A stretch of DNA of 64,000 nt from Silanimonas sp044377035 (GTDB lineage: Bacteria; Pseudomonadota; Gammaproteobacteria; Xanthomonadales; Xanthomonadaceae): positions 1-64,000 of the forward strand of contig NZ_JBILJW010000017.1 of assembly GCF_044377035.1 (NCBI RefSeq), read 5' to 3'. The translations under genes were made by a program, and so were the position numbers. Below the pieces are notes generated by a model. That model did no database searches, was not told the DNA's origin, and saw only the letters and a list, made by a program, of their open reading frames with translations. Below are positions 47,602 to 56,016 of this stretch, piece after piece. Every line of letters begins with the position of its first letter. Within the stretch, counting starts at the first letter, position 1.

Positions 47602-49176
47602 ATGACCCAAACGCTTCACTCCTCGCCCGTTGACGAGGCTGCTTCCTTCCCTGATCGCGCCCGCACGGCAATTGAGCTGCTCGAGGCCGTTCGCGACGAC
47701 CGCGCGCTTCTGGAGGCTTTGCCCGAGGCCGAGCGTGTTCGCCTGCTGCAGGCGGTGGCCTTGGTGCATCACCCGGAGCCGCGCGAACGCCGCAAGAAAA
47801 ACAAGGAAGCGCTGCGCGAGGCCGCTCGCGAGAAGGCACGGAAGACCGAAGCTCTGCTCGATCAAACCGGCATCCGCACCTTGCGCAGCAAGCCGGTATT
47901 CACCACGCCGAACTACTTTCCGCCGCATCCTGCCGGCCAGCACGATCCGCGCAACAATGCGGCCGAGCCGGTCTTGTTGGGCGAGTCGCCCGAGCTTCTG
48001 CACTGCTATGTGTGCAAGCAGAAGTACACGCTGGTGCATCACTTCTACGATCAACTTTGCCCGCCCTGCGCGGAACTGAATTTCTTCAAGCGCACCGAGA
48101 CCACGGATCTCCGTGGGCGTGTGGCGCTGCTCACCGGCGGCCGGGTGAAGATTGGCTACCAGGCCGGATTGAAGCTGCTTCGTGCCGGTGCCGACCTGAT
48201 CGTGACCACGCGCTTCCCCCGCGACTCCGCGCAGCGCTACGCGCAGGAGCCGGACTTTTCGGAGTGGGGCCATCGACTTGAAGTGTTCGGACTCGACCTT
48301 CGCCACACGCCCAGCGTGGAAGCCTTCTGTGCCGAGTTGGTCGCGACCCGGCCGCGCCTCGACTTCATCATCAACAACGCCTGCCAGACGGTTCGCCGCC
48401 CGCCGGCGTTCTACGCGCACATGATGGCCGGCGAAACGAAAGCCCTGCATGAGTTGCCGGAGCACATCCGCAATCTGGTGGGCGGATACGAAGGCTTGCG
48501 CGCGGCGGATCTGCTGCCGGGTGGCAGTCAGGCCTTGGTGGATGGCCCCAACTTGGCCACGCAGGCGGGTATTGCGCGTGCGGCCGAGCTTTCACAGGTT
48601 CCGCTGCTGGCCGACGAGCTCCTGGGGCAAGCGCATCTGTTTCCGGAAGGCCGCGTCGACAAAGACCTGCAGCAGGTGGATTTGCGCGGTCGGAACTCGT
48701 GGCGTTTGCAGATGGATGAAGTGCCGGCGGTGGAGCTGCTCGAAACACAGTTGGTCAACGCGGTCGCGCCCTTCATCATCAATGCGCGCCTGAAGACACT
48801 CATGCTGCGTACCCCGGAACGCGACAAGCACATCGTGAATGTGTCGGCGGTGGAGGGGCAGTTCTATCGCAACTTCAAGACCACCAAGCATCCGCATACG
48901 AATATGGCGAAGGCGGCGCTGAACATGATGACGCGCACGTCCGCCGCCGATTATCACGGTGACGGCATTCACATGAATGCGGTCGATACTGGATGGGTGA
49001 CCGACGAAGACCCGATCGAAATCGCGGCGCGCAAAACCATCGAAGAGCGCTTTCATCCTCCGCTCGACATCGTGGATGGTGCGGCGCGCATCGTGGATCC
49101 CATCATCGGCGGCATTAACAGCGGCCAGCACGTGTGGGGCCAGTTCTTGAAGGATTACGCCCCCACCGATTGGTGA
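47602..49176 (+). CDS. SDR-family oxidoreductase with N-terminal helical region and zinc ribbon
   Basis: The 524-residue protein has three parts. A charged helical N-terminus (about 1-110, K/E/R-rich, with R-R-K-K-N-K-E-A-L-R-E-A-A-R-E-K) is followed by a zinc-ribbon-like C-Y-V-C ... C-P-P-C (about 150-175) and a short-chain dehydrogenase domain (L-T-G-G-R-V-K-I-G-Y-Q-A-G-L, N-N-A-C-Q-T, then K-A-A-L-N-M-M). The glycine motif is atypical (G-G-R-x-x-x-G), and the tyrosine of the Y-x-x-x-K pair is not obvious, since H-T-N-M-A-K stands there. Base and codon use look less GC-rich than the neighbours, suggesting acquisition. Function is unknown. Confidence 0.82.
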   Translation: MTQTLHSSPVDEAASFPDRARTAIELLEAVRDDRALLEALPEAERVRLLQAVALVHHPEPRERRKKNKEALREAAREKARKTEALLDQTGIRTLRSKPVFTTPNYFPPHPAGQHDPRNNAAEPVLLGESPELLHCYVCKQKYTLVHHFYDQLCPPCAELNFFKRTETTDLRGRVALLTGGRVKIGYQAGLKLLRAGADLIVTTRFPRDSAQRYAQEPDFSEWGHRLEVFGLDLRHTPSVEAFCAELVATRPRLDFIINNACQTVRRPPAFYAHMMAGETKALHELPEHIRNLVGGYEGLRAADLLPGGSQALVDGPNLATQAGIARAAELSQVPLLADELLGQAHLFPEGRVDKDLQQVDLRGRNSWRLQMDEVPAVELLETQLVNAVAPFIINARLKTLMLRTPERDKHIVNVSAVEGQFYRNFKTTKHPHTNMAKAALNMMTRTSAADYHGDGIHMNAVDTGWVTDEDPIEIAARKTIEERFHPPLDIVDGAARIVDPIIGGINSGQHVWGQFLKDYAPTDW

Positions 49177-49197
49177 GCGTCGGGCGCCACTGGCCCA

Positions 49198-49213
49198 GGT
49201 GACACCCGTCACC
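49198..49213. repeat. Perfect palindrome ggtgac-accc-gtcacc
   Basis: A 6-4-6 inverted repeat lies 22 bp after the SDR stop and about 95 bp before the next gene. It could be an operator for the small membrane gene pair or a scar of insertion. No known site is recognised. Confidence 0.4.
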
Positions 49214-49271
49214 CACAAGTCCTGACGCCCGTGGATGGGGCGCAGGTTTGGCTTTCGGGAGACTGCCTCCA

Positions 49272-49290
49272 CGCCCCCACGGTGGGGGCG
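49272..49290 (+). terminator. GC hairpin between the SDR gene and a small membrane gene
   Basis: The sequence cgccccc (49272-49278) faces gggggcg (49284-49290) in a stem with a short central loop. It lies just upstream of the ribosome-binding site of the 54-residue protein gene. No T-run follows, so termination of SDR transcripts is possible but weak. Confidence 0.35.
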
Positions 49291-49307
49291 GTGAGAGGAG
49301 AGCAGCC

Positions 49308-49472
49308 GTGGAATCGCGTGACCTGACCCGCATCGCCCTGATCGCCGCCGGCGCCTATGTGATCGGCCGGACCATCAAGGCCGCCAAGGGCTTCGGCTGG
49401 GCCAGCTTTGGCTTCGCCTGGGTGGCGTACTGGACCGGTGGCTTCGGCTGGATGCGCCATGTCTTCTTCTGA
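49308..49472 (+). CDS. Small (54-residue) membrane protein
   Basis: This short gene begins with GTG 49308 behind the strong ribosome-binding sequence gagaggag. The product has a hydrophobic stretch (I-A-L-I-A-A-G-A-Y-V-I-G-R, about 8-20) and an aromatic C-terminus (F-G-F-A-W-V-A-Y-W-T-G-G-F-G-W), giving one or two membrane-associated segments. Its stop overlaps the next gene by 14 bp, indicating coupling. I do not recognise the family; a longer in-frame ATG at 49248 is possible but lacks a ribosome-binding site. Confidence 0.6.
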   Translation: MESRDLTRIALIAAGAYVIGRTIKAAKGFGWASFGFAWVAYWTGGFGWMRHVFF

Positions 49473-50034
49473 GCGCAGCCTCGAAATCCAGCGCGCCGAG
49501 TTCGCGGCCGCGCGTGGGCTGGCCATGCCGCTGGCCGGCACGATCGCCTGGGCTGCGGTGGGCGTGGCCGGACTGTTCCTGCCCGAGTCGACGATGCTGC
49601 TGGTGCTGGTGATCGCCACCGGGATGATCGCCTACCTCGGCATGGGGCTCTCGAAGCTCACCGGCGAGGACTTCCTCGACAAGTCGAAGCCGAAGAACGC
49701 GTTCCAGAACCTGTTCTTCGTCGGCATGGCGCAGGCCCTGCTGGCCTACGCCATCGCCATTCCTTTCGGCATCGTGGAACCCAGCGCGATGCCGCTCGGC
49801 GTCGCCGTGCTCAGCGTGTCGATGTGGATGGTGTACAGCTGGATCATCGGCCATTGGGTCGGCTACGCCCACGCGGTGGCCCGTGTCGTGGCCGTGCTGG
49901 CGCTGCACTACGCGCTGCCGGACCATCGCTATGTGGCGATTCCTGCCGCCGTGGTCGTGCTCTATCTCGCGGTGATCGTGGTGCAGGAGCGGCGCTGGCG
50001 GATGAACCGCGACGCGCGCCCCGTGGCCGCCTGA
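49459..50034 (+). CDS. Conserved multi-pass membrane protein
   Basis: The 191-residue protein starts MSSSERSLEIQRAEFAAARG and has about five hydrophobic segments (T-I-A-W-A-A-V-G-V-A-G-L-F-L; M-L-L-V-L-V-I-A-T-G-M-I-A-Y; A-L-L-A-Y-A-I-A-I-P-F; W-M-V-Y-S-W-I-I-G; V-V-V-L-Y-L-A-V-I-V-V). It resembles DUF7010-like integral membrane proteins, but I am not certain of the family. ATG 49459 overlaps the end of the 54-residue gene, so they form a pair. Confidence 0.7.
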   Translation: MSSSERSLEIQRAEFAAARGLAMPLAGTIAWAAVGVAGLFLPESTMLLVLVIATGMIAYLGMGLSKLTGEDFLDKSKPKNAFQNLFFVGMAQALLAYAIAIPFGIVEPSAMPLGVAVLSVSMWMVYSWIIGHWVGYAHAVARVVAVLALHYALPDHRYVAIPAAVVVLYLAVIVVQERRWRMNRDARPVAA

Positions 50035-50043
50035 GCCTCGGCC

Positions 50044-51063
50044 TCAGGCGATCACGCCACCCAGCAGGTGGCCGATCGCGAAGGTGAGGGCGCCCGCCCC
50101 GCCGCCGATGGCGAGCATGCGCAGGCCGCCGCCGAAGGCGTTCCGGCCCGAGAACAGGCTCATCGCCGCGCCGGTCGCGAACAGGCCCGCGGCGGACAGC
50201 CCACCGCCGATGTAGGCGGCCGTCGGCAGTGCGGCACCGAACACGAAGGGCAGCAGGGGCAGGGTGGCGCCGACAGCGAAGGCGAGGAAGGACGAGATCG
50301 CCGCACCCCAGGGCGAGCCGAGGTCGTCCGGGTTCAGGCCCAGCTCCTCGCGGGCCAGCACGTCGAGCGCGTGCTCGGGGTTCGCGACCAGTTGGTCGGC
50401 CATTCGCCGGGCATCCGCTGGATCGATGCCGCGGGCCGCGTAGATCAGGGCCAGCTCCTCGGCCTCCGCTTCGGGGTACTCGGCGAGCTCCTCGCGCTCC
50501 AGCCCGATCTGGTACTCGAACAGTTCGCGCTGCGAGCGCACCGAGACGTACTCGCCGGCCGCCATCGACAGGGCGCCGGCCAGCAGGCCGGCGACACCCG
50601 CGGCCAGCACCGTCGCATCGCCGGAGCCCGCGCCGACCATGCCGAGGATCAGGCTGGCGTTGGAGACGAGGCCGTCGTTGATGCCGAACACCGCGGCGCG
50701 CAGCGAGCCGCCGCCGGGCCCACGGTGGCGATGGCCGATGTCTTCCACGCGGGTGTGCCGGGCATGGCCGGCGGGTGCCGCGTCGTAGGCCGACAGGCCG
50801 CGCACCTTCAGGGCGCGAAGCAGCGGGAGGAGCCGCTTCGGCGGCACGCGCCCCAGCAGGGCGCCCACGGCGCGCGCGCGCGCGGTCGGGACGAACGGCG
50901 GCAAGGCCGGCGCCAGCGCCGCCCAGCGCTGCGCCTGCTGCTCGGCCGTGCCGGCGAGCTGCTCGAACAGCGCCGCCATCCGGGCATCGCTCTCGGCGGC
51001 GGCCAGCCGCCGGTACAGCCACGCCGACTGCTTTTCCTCGTGCCAACTCTCGACGGCGGACAT
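50044..51063 (-). CDS. VIT1/CCC1-family transporter with ferritin-like N-domain
   Basis: The 339-residue protein has an N-terminal rubrerythrin/ferritin-like helical segment (about 1-60: H-E-E-K-Q-S-A-W-L-Y-R-R-L-A-A-A-E) and a basic linker. The VIT1 domain shows F-G-I-N-D-G-L-V-S-N-A-S-L-I-L-G, A-G-E-Y-V-S-V-R-S-Q-R-E-L and five membrane helices. It should move Fe2+/Mn2+ across the inner membrane. The usual E-x-x-H of the ferritin part is replaced by A-E-Q-Q-A-Q-R-W, so one iron ligand seems lost. ATG 51063 fits the family; it is divergent from the SET gene. Confidence 0.88.
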   Translation of the reverse strand: MSAVESWHEEKQSAWLYRRLAAAESDARMAALFEQLAGTAEQQAQRWAALAPALPPFVPTARARAVGALLGRVPPKRLLPLLRALKVRGLSAYDAAPAGHARHTRVEDIGHRHRGPGGGSLRAAVFGINDGLVSNASLILGMVGAGSGDATVLAAGVAGLLAGALSMAAGEYVSVRSQRELFEYQIGLEREELAEYPEAEAEELALIYAARGIDPADARRMADQLVANPEHALDVLAREELGLNPDDLGSPWGAAISSFLAFAVGATLPLLPFVFGAALPTAAYIGGGLSAAGLFATGAAMSLFSGRNAFGGGLRMLAIGGGAGALTFAIGHLLGGVIA

Positions 51064-51125
51064 GGGCTGTTCCTGCGCTCGGGACGCGGCCAGAATAGGC
51101 CTCTTCCCGCCACGCGCCTTGACCC

Positions 51126-51680
51126 ATGCCAAAGAAAATCGAACGCCGCCAGTCGTCCATCCACGGCAACGGCGTGTTCGCCACCGAGGCCATCGCCAAG
51201 GGCGAGCGCGTGGTGCGCTACAAGGGCGAAGTGCGCGCCCATGCCGACGTCGATGCCGATTACGCGGGCCACGACGAGACCGGCCACACCTTCCTGTTCA
51301 GCCTCAACGATGAGTTCGTGATCGACGCGAACATCGACGGCAACGTCGCGCGCTGGATCAACCACAGCTGCGCGCCGAACTGCGAGGCCGTGCAGGAAGA
51401 GAACGCCAAGGGCAAGAAGCACAAGGACAAGGTCTACATCCACGCCCTGCGCGACATCGCCGCGGGCGAGGAGCTGAGCTACAACTACGGCATCGTGCTC
51501 GACGAGCCCTACACCCCGGCGTTGAAGAAACTCTGGGAATGCCGCTGCGGCTCGGCCAAGTGCACCGGCACCATGCTGCAGCCCAAGGACGAGCCGAAGC
51601 CGAAGAAGCCGCGCAAGAAGGTCGAGCCGTCGACGTCGGCACCGGCGAAGCGCTCGAAGAAGGCCGCGGCGAAGAAGTGA
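51126..51680 (+). CDS. SET-domain protein-lysine methyltransferase
   Basis: The 184-residue protein contains a SET domain (about 5-130): S-S-I-H-G-N-G-V-F-A, A-R-W-I-N-H-S-C-A-P-N-C, E-L-S-Y-N-Y-G, and a post-SET-like C-x-C-x(4)-C (C-R-C-G-S-A-K-C). These form the SAM- and substrate-lysine-binding site of histone methyltransferases. The last 50 residues are a Lys/Pro/Ala-rich tail reminiscent of histone H1 and may bind nucleic acid or be its own substrate. Bacterial targets are unknown. Likely acquired long ago, as similar genes occur in several xanthomonads. Confidence 0.9.
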   Translation: MPKKIERRQSSIHGNGVFATEAIAKGERVVRYKGEVRAHADVDADYAGHDETGHTFLFSLNDEFVIDANIDGNVARWINHSCAPNCEAVQEENAKGKKHKDKVYIHALRDIAAGEELSYNYGIVLDEPYTPALKKLWECRCGSAKCTGTMLQPKDEPKPKKPRKKVEPSTSAPAKRSKKAAAKK

Positions 51681-51779
51681 ATCGCGGCTGACCCTGCCCC
51701 GGGGCGGGGTGACTTCCGGGTGACGCGTGCGCCCGATCGACGGTTCAGGCTGGCGGCCGTTGTTCGCCCCGAGGCCGCC

Positions 51780-54056
51780 ATGCGCCCAGTGTTCCCTCCC
51801 TCGCCGACGCGCCTCGGCCTCGTCCTGTTCGCCGCGCTGGCCGCGCAGGGCCTCGCTGCAAGGACGGCGATCACGCTCGACGGCCGCATCGATTCCGCCG
51901 AGTGGGCCGATGCCCGCCACATCACCGACTTCCGCGGTGTGCAGCCGCTCACCCGCGAGCCCGCATCGCTGGGTACCGAGGCCTGGGTGAAATCGACCCC
52001 CGACGGCCTCGCCATCGCCTTCCGCAACCACCAGCCCGCCGGCGTGCCTCGGCTCGCTCCGCGCGGCGGACGCGACAACGTGCCGCCCGCGGACCGCGTC
52101 AACGTCTACGTCGATTTCGACGGCGACGGCCGCAGCGGCTACAACTTCGTGGTGACGATGGCCGGCGACATCGGCGACACCACGATCGCCAACGAGAACC
52201 AGTTCAACGACGACTGGGACGGCGATTGGCAGCAGGCCACCTCGGAGGATGCCGAGGGCTGGTCGGCCGAGGTGCTGATCCCCTGGCACGTCGCGCCGAT
52301 GGCGCAGTCGAAGGACGGCCAACGCACGATCGGGCTCTCACTGGACCGCGTGATCGGTCACAGCAATGCGCGCTACGGCTGGCCGACGGTGAGCTGGAAC
52401 GAGCCGCGCTTCCTGTCGGTGCTGGAGAAGATCGAGGTGCCGGCCTTCGAGCAGTCACTGCTCGCCATCACGCCCTATGTCTCGGGCCTGCAGGACCAGG
52501 TGGACGGCCGCTTCCGGAGTGCCGCCGGTGCCGACCTGTTCTGGAAGCCGAACGGGCGCTTCCAGCTCTCGGCCACGCTCAATCCCGATTTCGGCCAGGT
52601 CGAGAGCGACGAGCTGGTGGTGAACTTCGGCGCGACCGAAGTGTTCTTCAACGACAAGCGGCCCTTCTTCACTGAGAACCAGGCCTACTTCGACGTCGGC
52701 TTCGGCGGCCTGAACAACGCCAACCGGCTGCTCTACACCCGTCGCGTCGGCGCTGGTGCCGACGATGGCCGCGGTGCCGGCGACGTGACCGGCGCGGTGA
52801 AGCTCAACGGCAGCGCCGGCCGCATCGGCTACGGCCTGTTCGCGGCGACCGAGGACGGCCCGGCGGGTCGCGATTTCGTCGCGGCGCGCGCCAGCACGGC
52901 CGGCGAGGGCTGGACGAGCGGCGCGATGCTGACCGAAGTGAAGCGCCCCTTCCTCGACCGCGTGGCGCGTGTTGCGTCCTTCGACCAGGTCTGGACGCCG
53001 CATGACGGCCTGACCGTGCGCGGCGGGCTCGCGGCCTCCGACATCGAGGACCCGACCCGCGGCGGCCGCGACAGCGGCGGCCAGCTGCGCATCGACCACG
53101 AGCTCGGCGGCGGCTGGCGGCAGCAGCTGTATGCCCTGCACCTCGGCAAGAACCTGCAGTTGAACGATTTCGGTTTCCTCGAGCGCAACAATTTCAACTA
53201 CGTGCGCTATGAAGTGGCGAAGCGCGAGGCCGATCTTCCCGAGGACAGCCGGTTCGCCTCGCACCAGACGCGCTACGCCGCCTCCAGCCGCTACAACGAC
53301 CGCGGCCTGCGCCTCTTCAACACGGTGGCCATCAACCAGTACAGCGAGTACCGCGACGGCGGCAACCGGCTCTGGGACGTCTTCGTCACCGGCCCGCTCA
53401 ACGACGACCTCGTCCTGCGCGGCAACGGCCACGTGCGTCTGCCCCGGCGCGTCGGGATCTTCGCCGAGCGCTACTGGGCGCGTGTGCCCGAGGGGCGCTT
53501 CGAGCACTACGGCAAGCTGCGCAGCGTCAACGAGGGCTTCGACGGCGGCAGCAGGCGGCTTGTCGAACTTCTCGGCGAAACCACCTACCACGCCAACGAC
53601 CGCCTGCGCTTCACCGCGAGCCTGCAGCTCATCGACAACCCGGACTGGGTGATCTGGCGTGGCGGCAATGCCTTGGGGCAGTTCTCCGGCCAGCAGGCCT
53701 TCCTCTCGGCCGGCACCACCTGGCAGATCGATGCGAAGCAGGAACTGCGCGTGCGCCTCGAAGCCATCGGCCTCGACGCCGAGGCCCGCGCCCTCTGGCG
53801 CGTGGCGCCGGGCGGCGTCGCAAGCCGCACCACCGAGCCGCTGGATGATTTCGCGCTGCGCAACCTCGGCTTCCAGGTGCGCTACCGCTACCAGATCGCG
53901 CCGCTCTCCGACCTCTACATCGCCTACGTGCGCGGCGGTTCGCTGTTCCAGGAATCGCAGGACGGCTTCAGCCTCGGAGACGAGTTCGGCAATGCCTTCG
54001 ACCTGCGCGACAGCGAGCAGCTGCTGGTCAAGCTGAGCTACCGCTTCACGATCTGA
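51780..54056 (+). CDS. DUF5916 protein with CBM9-like N-domain and outer-membrane barrel
   Basis: The 758-residue protein has a signal peptide (L-G-L-V-L-F-A-A-L-A-A-Q-G-L-A-A), a carbohydrate-binding family 9-like domain (I-T-L-D-G-R-I-D-S-A-E-W, about 30-220), then DUF5916 with P-F-F-T-E-N-Q-A-Y-F-D-V-G and a long series of amphipathic strands ending in F-T-I. The C-terminal aromatic-type residue pattern (Y-R-F-T-I) and strand repeats suggest an outer-membrane barrel. Function is unknown. ATG 51780 begins the signal peptide; an upstream start at 51720 would add unconserved residues. Confidence 0.85.
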   Translation: MRPVFPPSPTRLGLVLFAALAAQGLAARTAITLDGRIDSAEWADARHITDFRGVQPLTREPASLGTEAWVKSTPDGLAIAFRNHQPAGVPRLAPRGGRDNVPPADRVNVYVDFDGDGRSGYNFVVTMAGDIGDTTIANENQFNDDWDGDWQQATSEDAEGWSAEVLIPWHVAPMAQSKDGQRTIGLSLDRVIGHSNARYGWPTVSWNEPRFLSVLEKIEVPAFEQSLLAITPYVSGLQDQVDGRFRSAAGADLFWKPNGRFQLSATLNPDFGQVESDELVVNFGATEVFFNDKRPFFTENQAYFDVGFGGLNNANRLLYTRRVGAGADDGRGAGDVTGAVKLNGSAGRIGYGLFAATEDGPAGRDFVAARASTAGEGWTSGAMLTEVKRPFLDRVARVASFDQVWTPHDGLTVRGGLAASDIEDPTRGGRDSGGQLRIDHELGGGWRQQLYALHLGKNLQLNDFGFLERNNFNYVRYEVAKREADLPEDSRFASHQTRYAASSRYNDRGLRLFNTVAINQYSEYRDGGNRLWDVFVTGPLNDDLVLRGNGHVRLPRRVGIFAERYWARVPEGRFEHYGKLRSVNEGFDGGSRRLVELLGETTYHANDRLRFTASLQLIDNPDWVIWRGGNALGQFSGQQAFLSAGTTWQIDAKQELRVRLEAIGLDAEARALWRVAPGGVASRTTEPLDDFALRNLGFQVRYRYQIAPLSDLYIAYVRGGSLFQESQDGFSLGDEFGNAFDLRDSEQLLVKLSYRFTI

Positions 54057-54063
54057 AGCGGCG

Positions 54064-54480
54064 TCAGCGCCGGCCGTGCCGCCTCGGCGGCACGAGCCAC
54101 CACAGCGCCAGCGACAGCGCGGCCCAGCCGAGATAGATCGGGATCAATACCCCCAGCGGCACGTCGACATACAGCGCCTCGGCGAGCAGGGTTTCGATGA
54201 AGCCTCCACCGCTGCCGTGTTGGCCGGCGCCGCGGCGCAGCTCGGCCTCCCAGACGGTGAGGAAGCACAGGTCGCCGAGCGCCGCCTGCAGGGCGACCAC
54301 GGCCATGCCGCCGAGGTGCGCCAGCCGCAGCCCGCGATGCCGCACCCAGCGCCAGCCGCGCCACGCGCCGGCGAGGATGGCCGGCGGCATCACGACGTTG
54401 AAGACCACGACGGCGAGGTGCAGCGCGAGGATCGCGTCGGCCAGCGCGAGCGACGTGGTCGGACTGAACGCGCCGGACAT
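54064..54480 (-). CDS. DUF2784 family membrane protein
   Basis: The 138-residue protein with four predicted membrane helices opens L-A-D-A-I-L-A-L-H-L-A-V-V-V-F-N-V-V. It contains H-L-G-G-M-A-V-V-A-L-Q-A-A-L-G-D-L-C-F-L-T-V-W-E and P-L-G-V-L-I-P-I-Y-L-G-W-A, the C-F-L-T-x-W-E and Y-L motifs of DUF2784. Function is unknown. It follows the amidohydrolase gene by 18 bp and converges on the DUF5916 gene, with 7 bp between stops. Confidence 0.88.
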   Translation of the reverse strand: MSGAFSPTTSLALADAILALHLAVVVFNVVMPPAILAGAWRGWRWVRHRGLRLAHLGGMAVVALQAALGDLCFLTVWEAELRRGAGQHGSGGGFIETLLAEALYVDVPLGVLIPIYLGWAALSLALWWLVPPRRHGRR

Positions 54481-54498
54481 CGCCGGTGTCGCGGCCGG

Positions 54499-55869
54499 TC
54501 AGGGCAGGGTGACGACCGCGCGGTCGACGGCCTTCTCGGGCATCGGCACCACGCGGCCTGCCGCCACCACGAGACGGATGCGGTCGCGCTGCAGGGCGGC
54601 GAGGTCGGCGAGCGGGTCGCCCTCCACCACCACCACGTCGCCCGAGAAGCCGGGCGCCAGCTGGCCGATCTCGTTCTCGAGGCCGAGCAGCTGCGCCGCG
54701 GTGCGGGTGGCCGAGACCACGACTTCCTGCGGGCTCATGCCGCCGTACTGCACCATCAGCGGCATCTCCTCGGCGTTGCGGCCGTGTTCGGAGACGCCGG
54801 AATCGGTGCCGTAGGCGATGGGCAGGCCGGCCTGGCGCGCGGCGGCGATGTTCTTGCCGGTGGCTTCGAGGCGCACGCGGATCTTCGCCGCGACGACGGC
54901 CGTGTAGAGGCCCTTCGGAAGGTTCTCGCGATAGGCGATGGTCGGCGACAGGGTCGGCACGAGGTAGGTGCCGCTGGCCTTCATCGCGCGGATGCCGGCC
55001 TCGTCGACGTAGGTGCCGTGCTCGATCGAATCGACGCCGGCGCGCGCCGCAGCGGCCACGCCCTCGGCGCCGTGCGCGTGCGAGGCCACCTTCAGCCCGA
55101 GTTGATGGGCGGTATCAACGATCGCCTTCATCTCGGCATCGGTGAAGTGCTGGCCGAGCCCGCGGTTCTGCTGCGAGAGCACGCCGCCGGTGGCTGCGAA
55201 CTTGATGACGTCCGCCCCCGCGCGCGACAGCGTGCGCACCACTTCGGCGCACTGCTCGGCGCCGGTGCAGGTGTTGCCGCCGTCCATCGCCCGCGTCACT
55301 TCGGGACGGAAGCCGGTGAGGTCGCCGTGGCCGCCAATGATCGAAACCATCCGCCCAGCGGAGAGGATGCGCGGGCCGGGCACGTCACCCTCGCGGATGG
55401 CGTCGCGCAGGGCGTAGCCCGAGCCGCCCGGCGCGCCGAGGTCTCGCACCGTGGTGAAGCCGGCCTGCACGGTGCGAAGCGCATTGCGTACGCCCATGAT
55501 TGCCGCGCGTTCGTCGGTTTCGACCACGGACTGCCAGAACGGTTCGGCCGGATTGCCGGTGAGGTGCACGTGGCTGTCGATCAGGCCCGGCAGCACCGTG
55601 TGGGTCGTGCCTTGGAAGCGGAACTCGCTCACCCGGCCCTCGCCCTCGGGCGTGGCCACTTCGGCGTCGGCGCCGGGCAGCAGCGCCTCGATGCGGCCGC
55701 CGCGGATCACCAGCGTGGCCGGGGCCACGCGGCCGGTGGCCGGATCAGCCAGCACGCGCTCGGCGCGCACGATGACGATGTCCTGCGCCGTCGCGGGAGC
55801 GCCTTGGGCGATCGCAACGGTGGGCAGCAGGCAGGCGAGAGTGAGCAGCGGGCGACGGAAGCGGCGCAT
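54499..55869 (-). CDS. Secreted metal-dependent amidohydrolase (imidazolonepropionase-like)
   Basis: The 456-residue protein has a signal peptide (L-L-T-L-A-C-L-L-P-T-V-A-I-A-Q-G) and an amidohydrolase TIM barrel: the metal motif G-L-I-D-S-H-V-H-L, carbamylated-Lys region V-I-K-F-A-A-T-G-G, V-A-S-H-A-H-G, S-I-E-H-G-T-Y-V and Y-G-T-D-S-G. It ends in a small beta-sandwich (G-F-S-G-D-V-V-V-V-E-G-D-P-L). Close relatives are annotated Xaa-Pro dipeptidases/prolidases or carboxypeptidases. Substrate is unknown; the signal peptide places it in the periplasm. Confidence 0.92.
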   Translation of the reverse strand: MRRFRRPLLTLACLLPTVAIAQGAPATAQDIVIVRAERVLADPATGRVAPATLVIRGGRIEALLPGADAEVATPEGEGRVSEFRFQGTTHTVLPGLIDSHVHLTGNPAEPFWQSVVETDERAAIMGVRNALRTVQAGFTTVRDLGAPGGSGYALRDAIREGDVPGPRILSAGRMVSIIGGHGDLTGFRPEVTRAMDGGNTCTGAEQCAEVVRTLSRAGADVIKFAATGGVLSQQNRGLGQHFTDAEMKAIVDTAHQLGLKVASHAHGAEGVAAAARAGVDSIEHGTYVDEAGIRAMKASGTYLVPTLSPTIAYRENLPKGLYTAVVAAKIRVRLEATGKNIAAARQAGLPIAYGTDSGVSEHGRNAEEMPLMVQYGGMSPQEVVVSATRTAAQLLGLENEIGQLAPGFSGDVVVVEGDPLADLAALQRDRIRLVVAAGRVVPMPEKAVDRAVVTLP

Positions 55870-56016
55870 GGGGACCTGGGCGGAGTCGGGACGAGCCGCG
55901 AGCATAGCCCCCGATGGCCGCCTCGCGGCGGGCAGGGGTGGGCCCTCCCAAGCAAACCGCCTGCTGGAGGGCGGGCGTAGACTCCTGCGCTTCTCCCCCA
56001 CCCTAGGAATGTCGCC

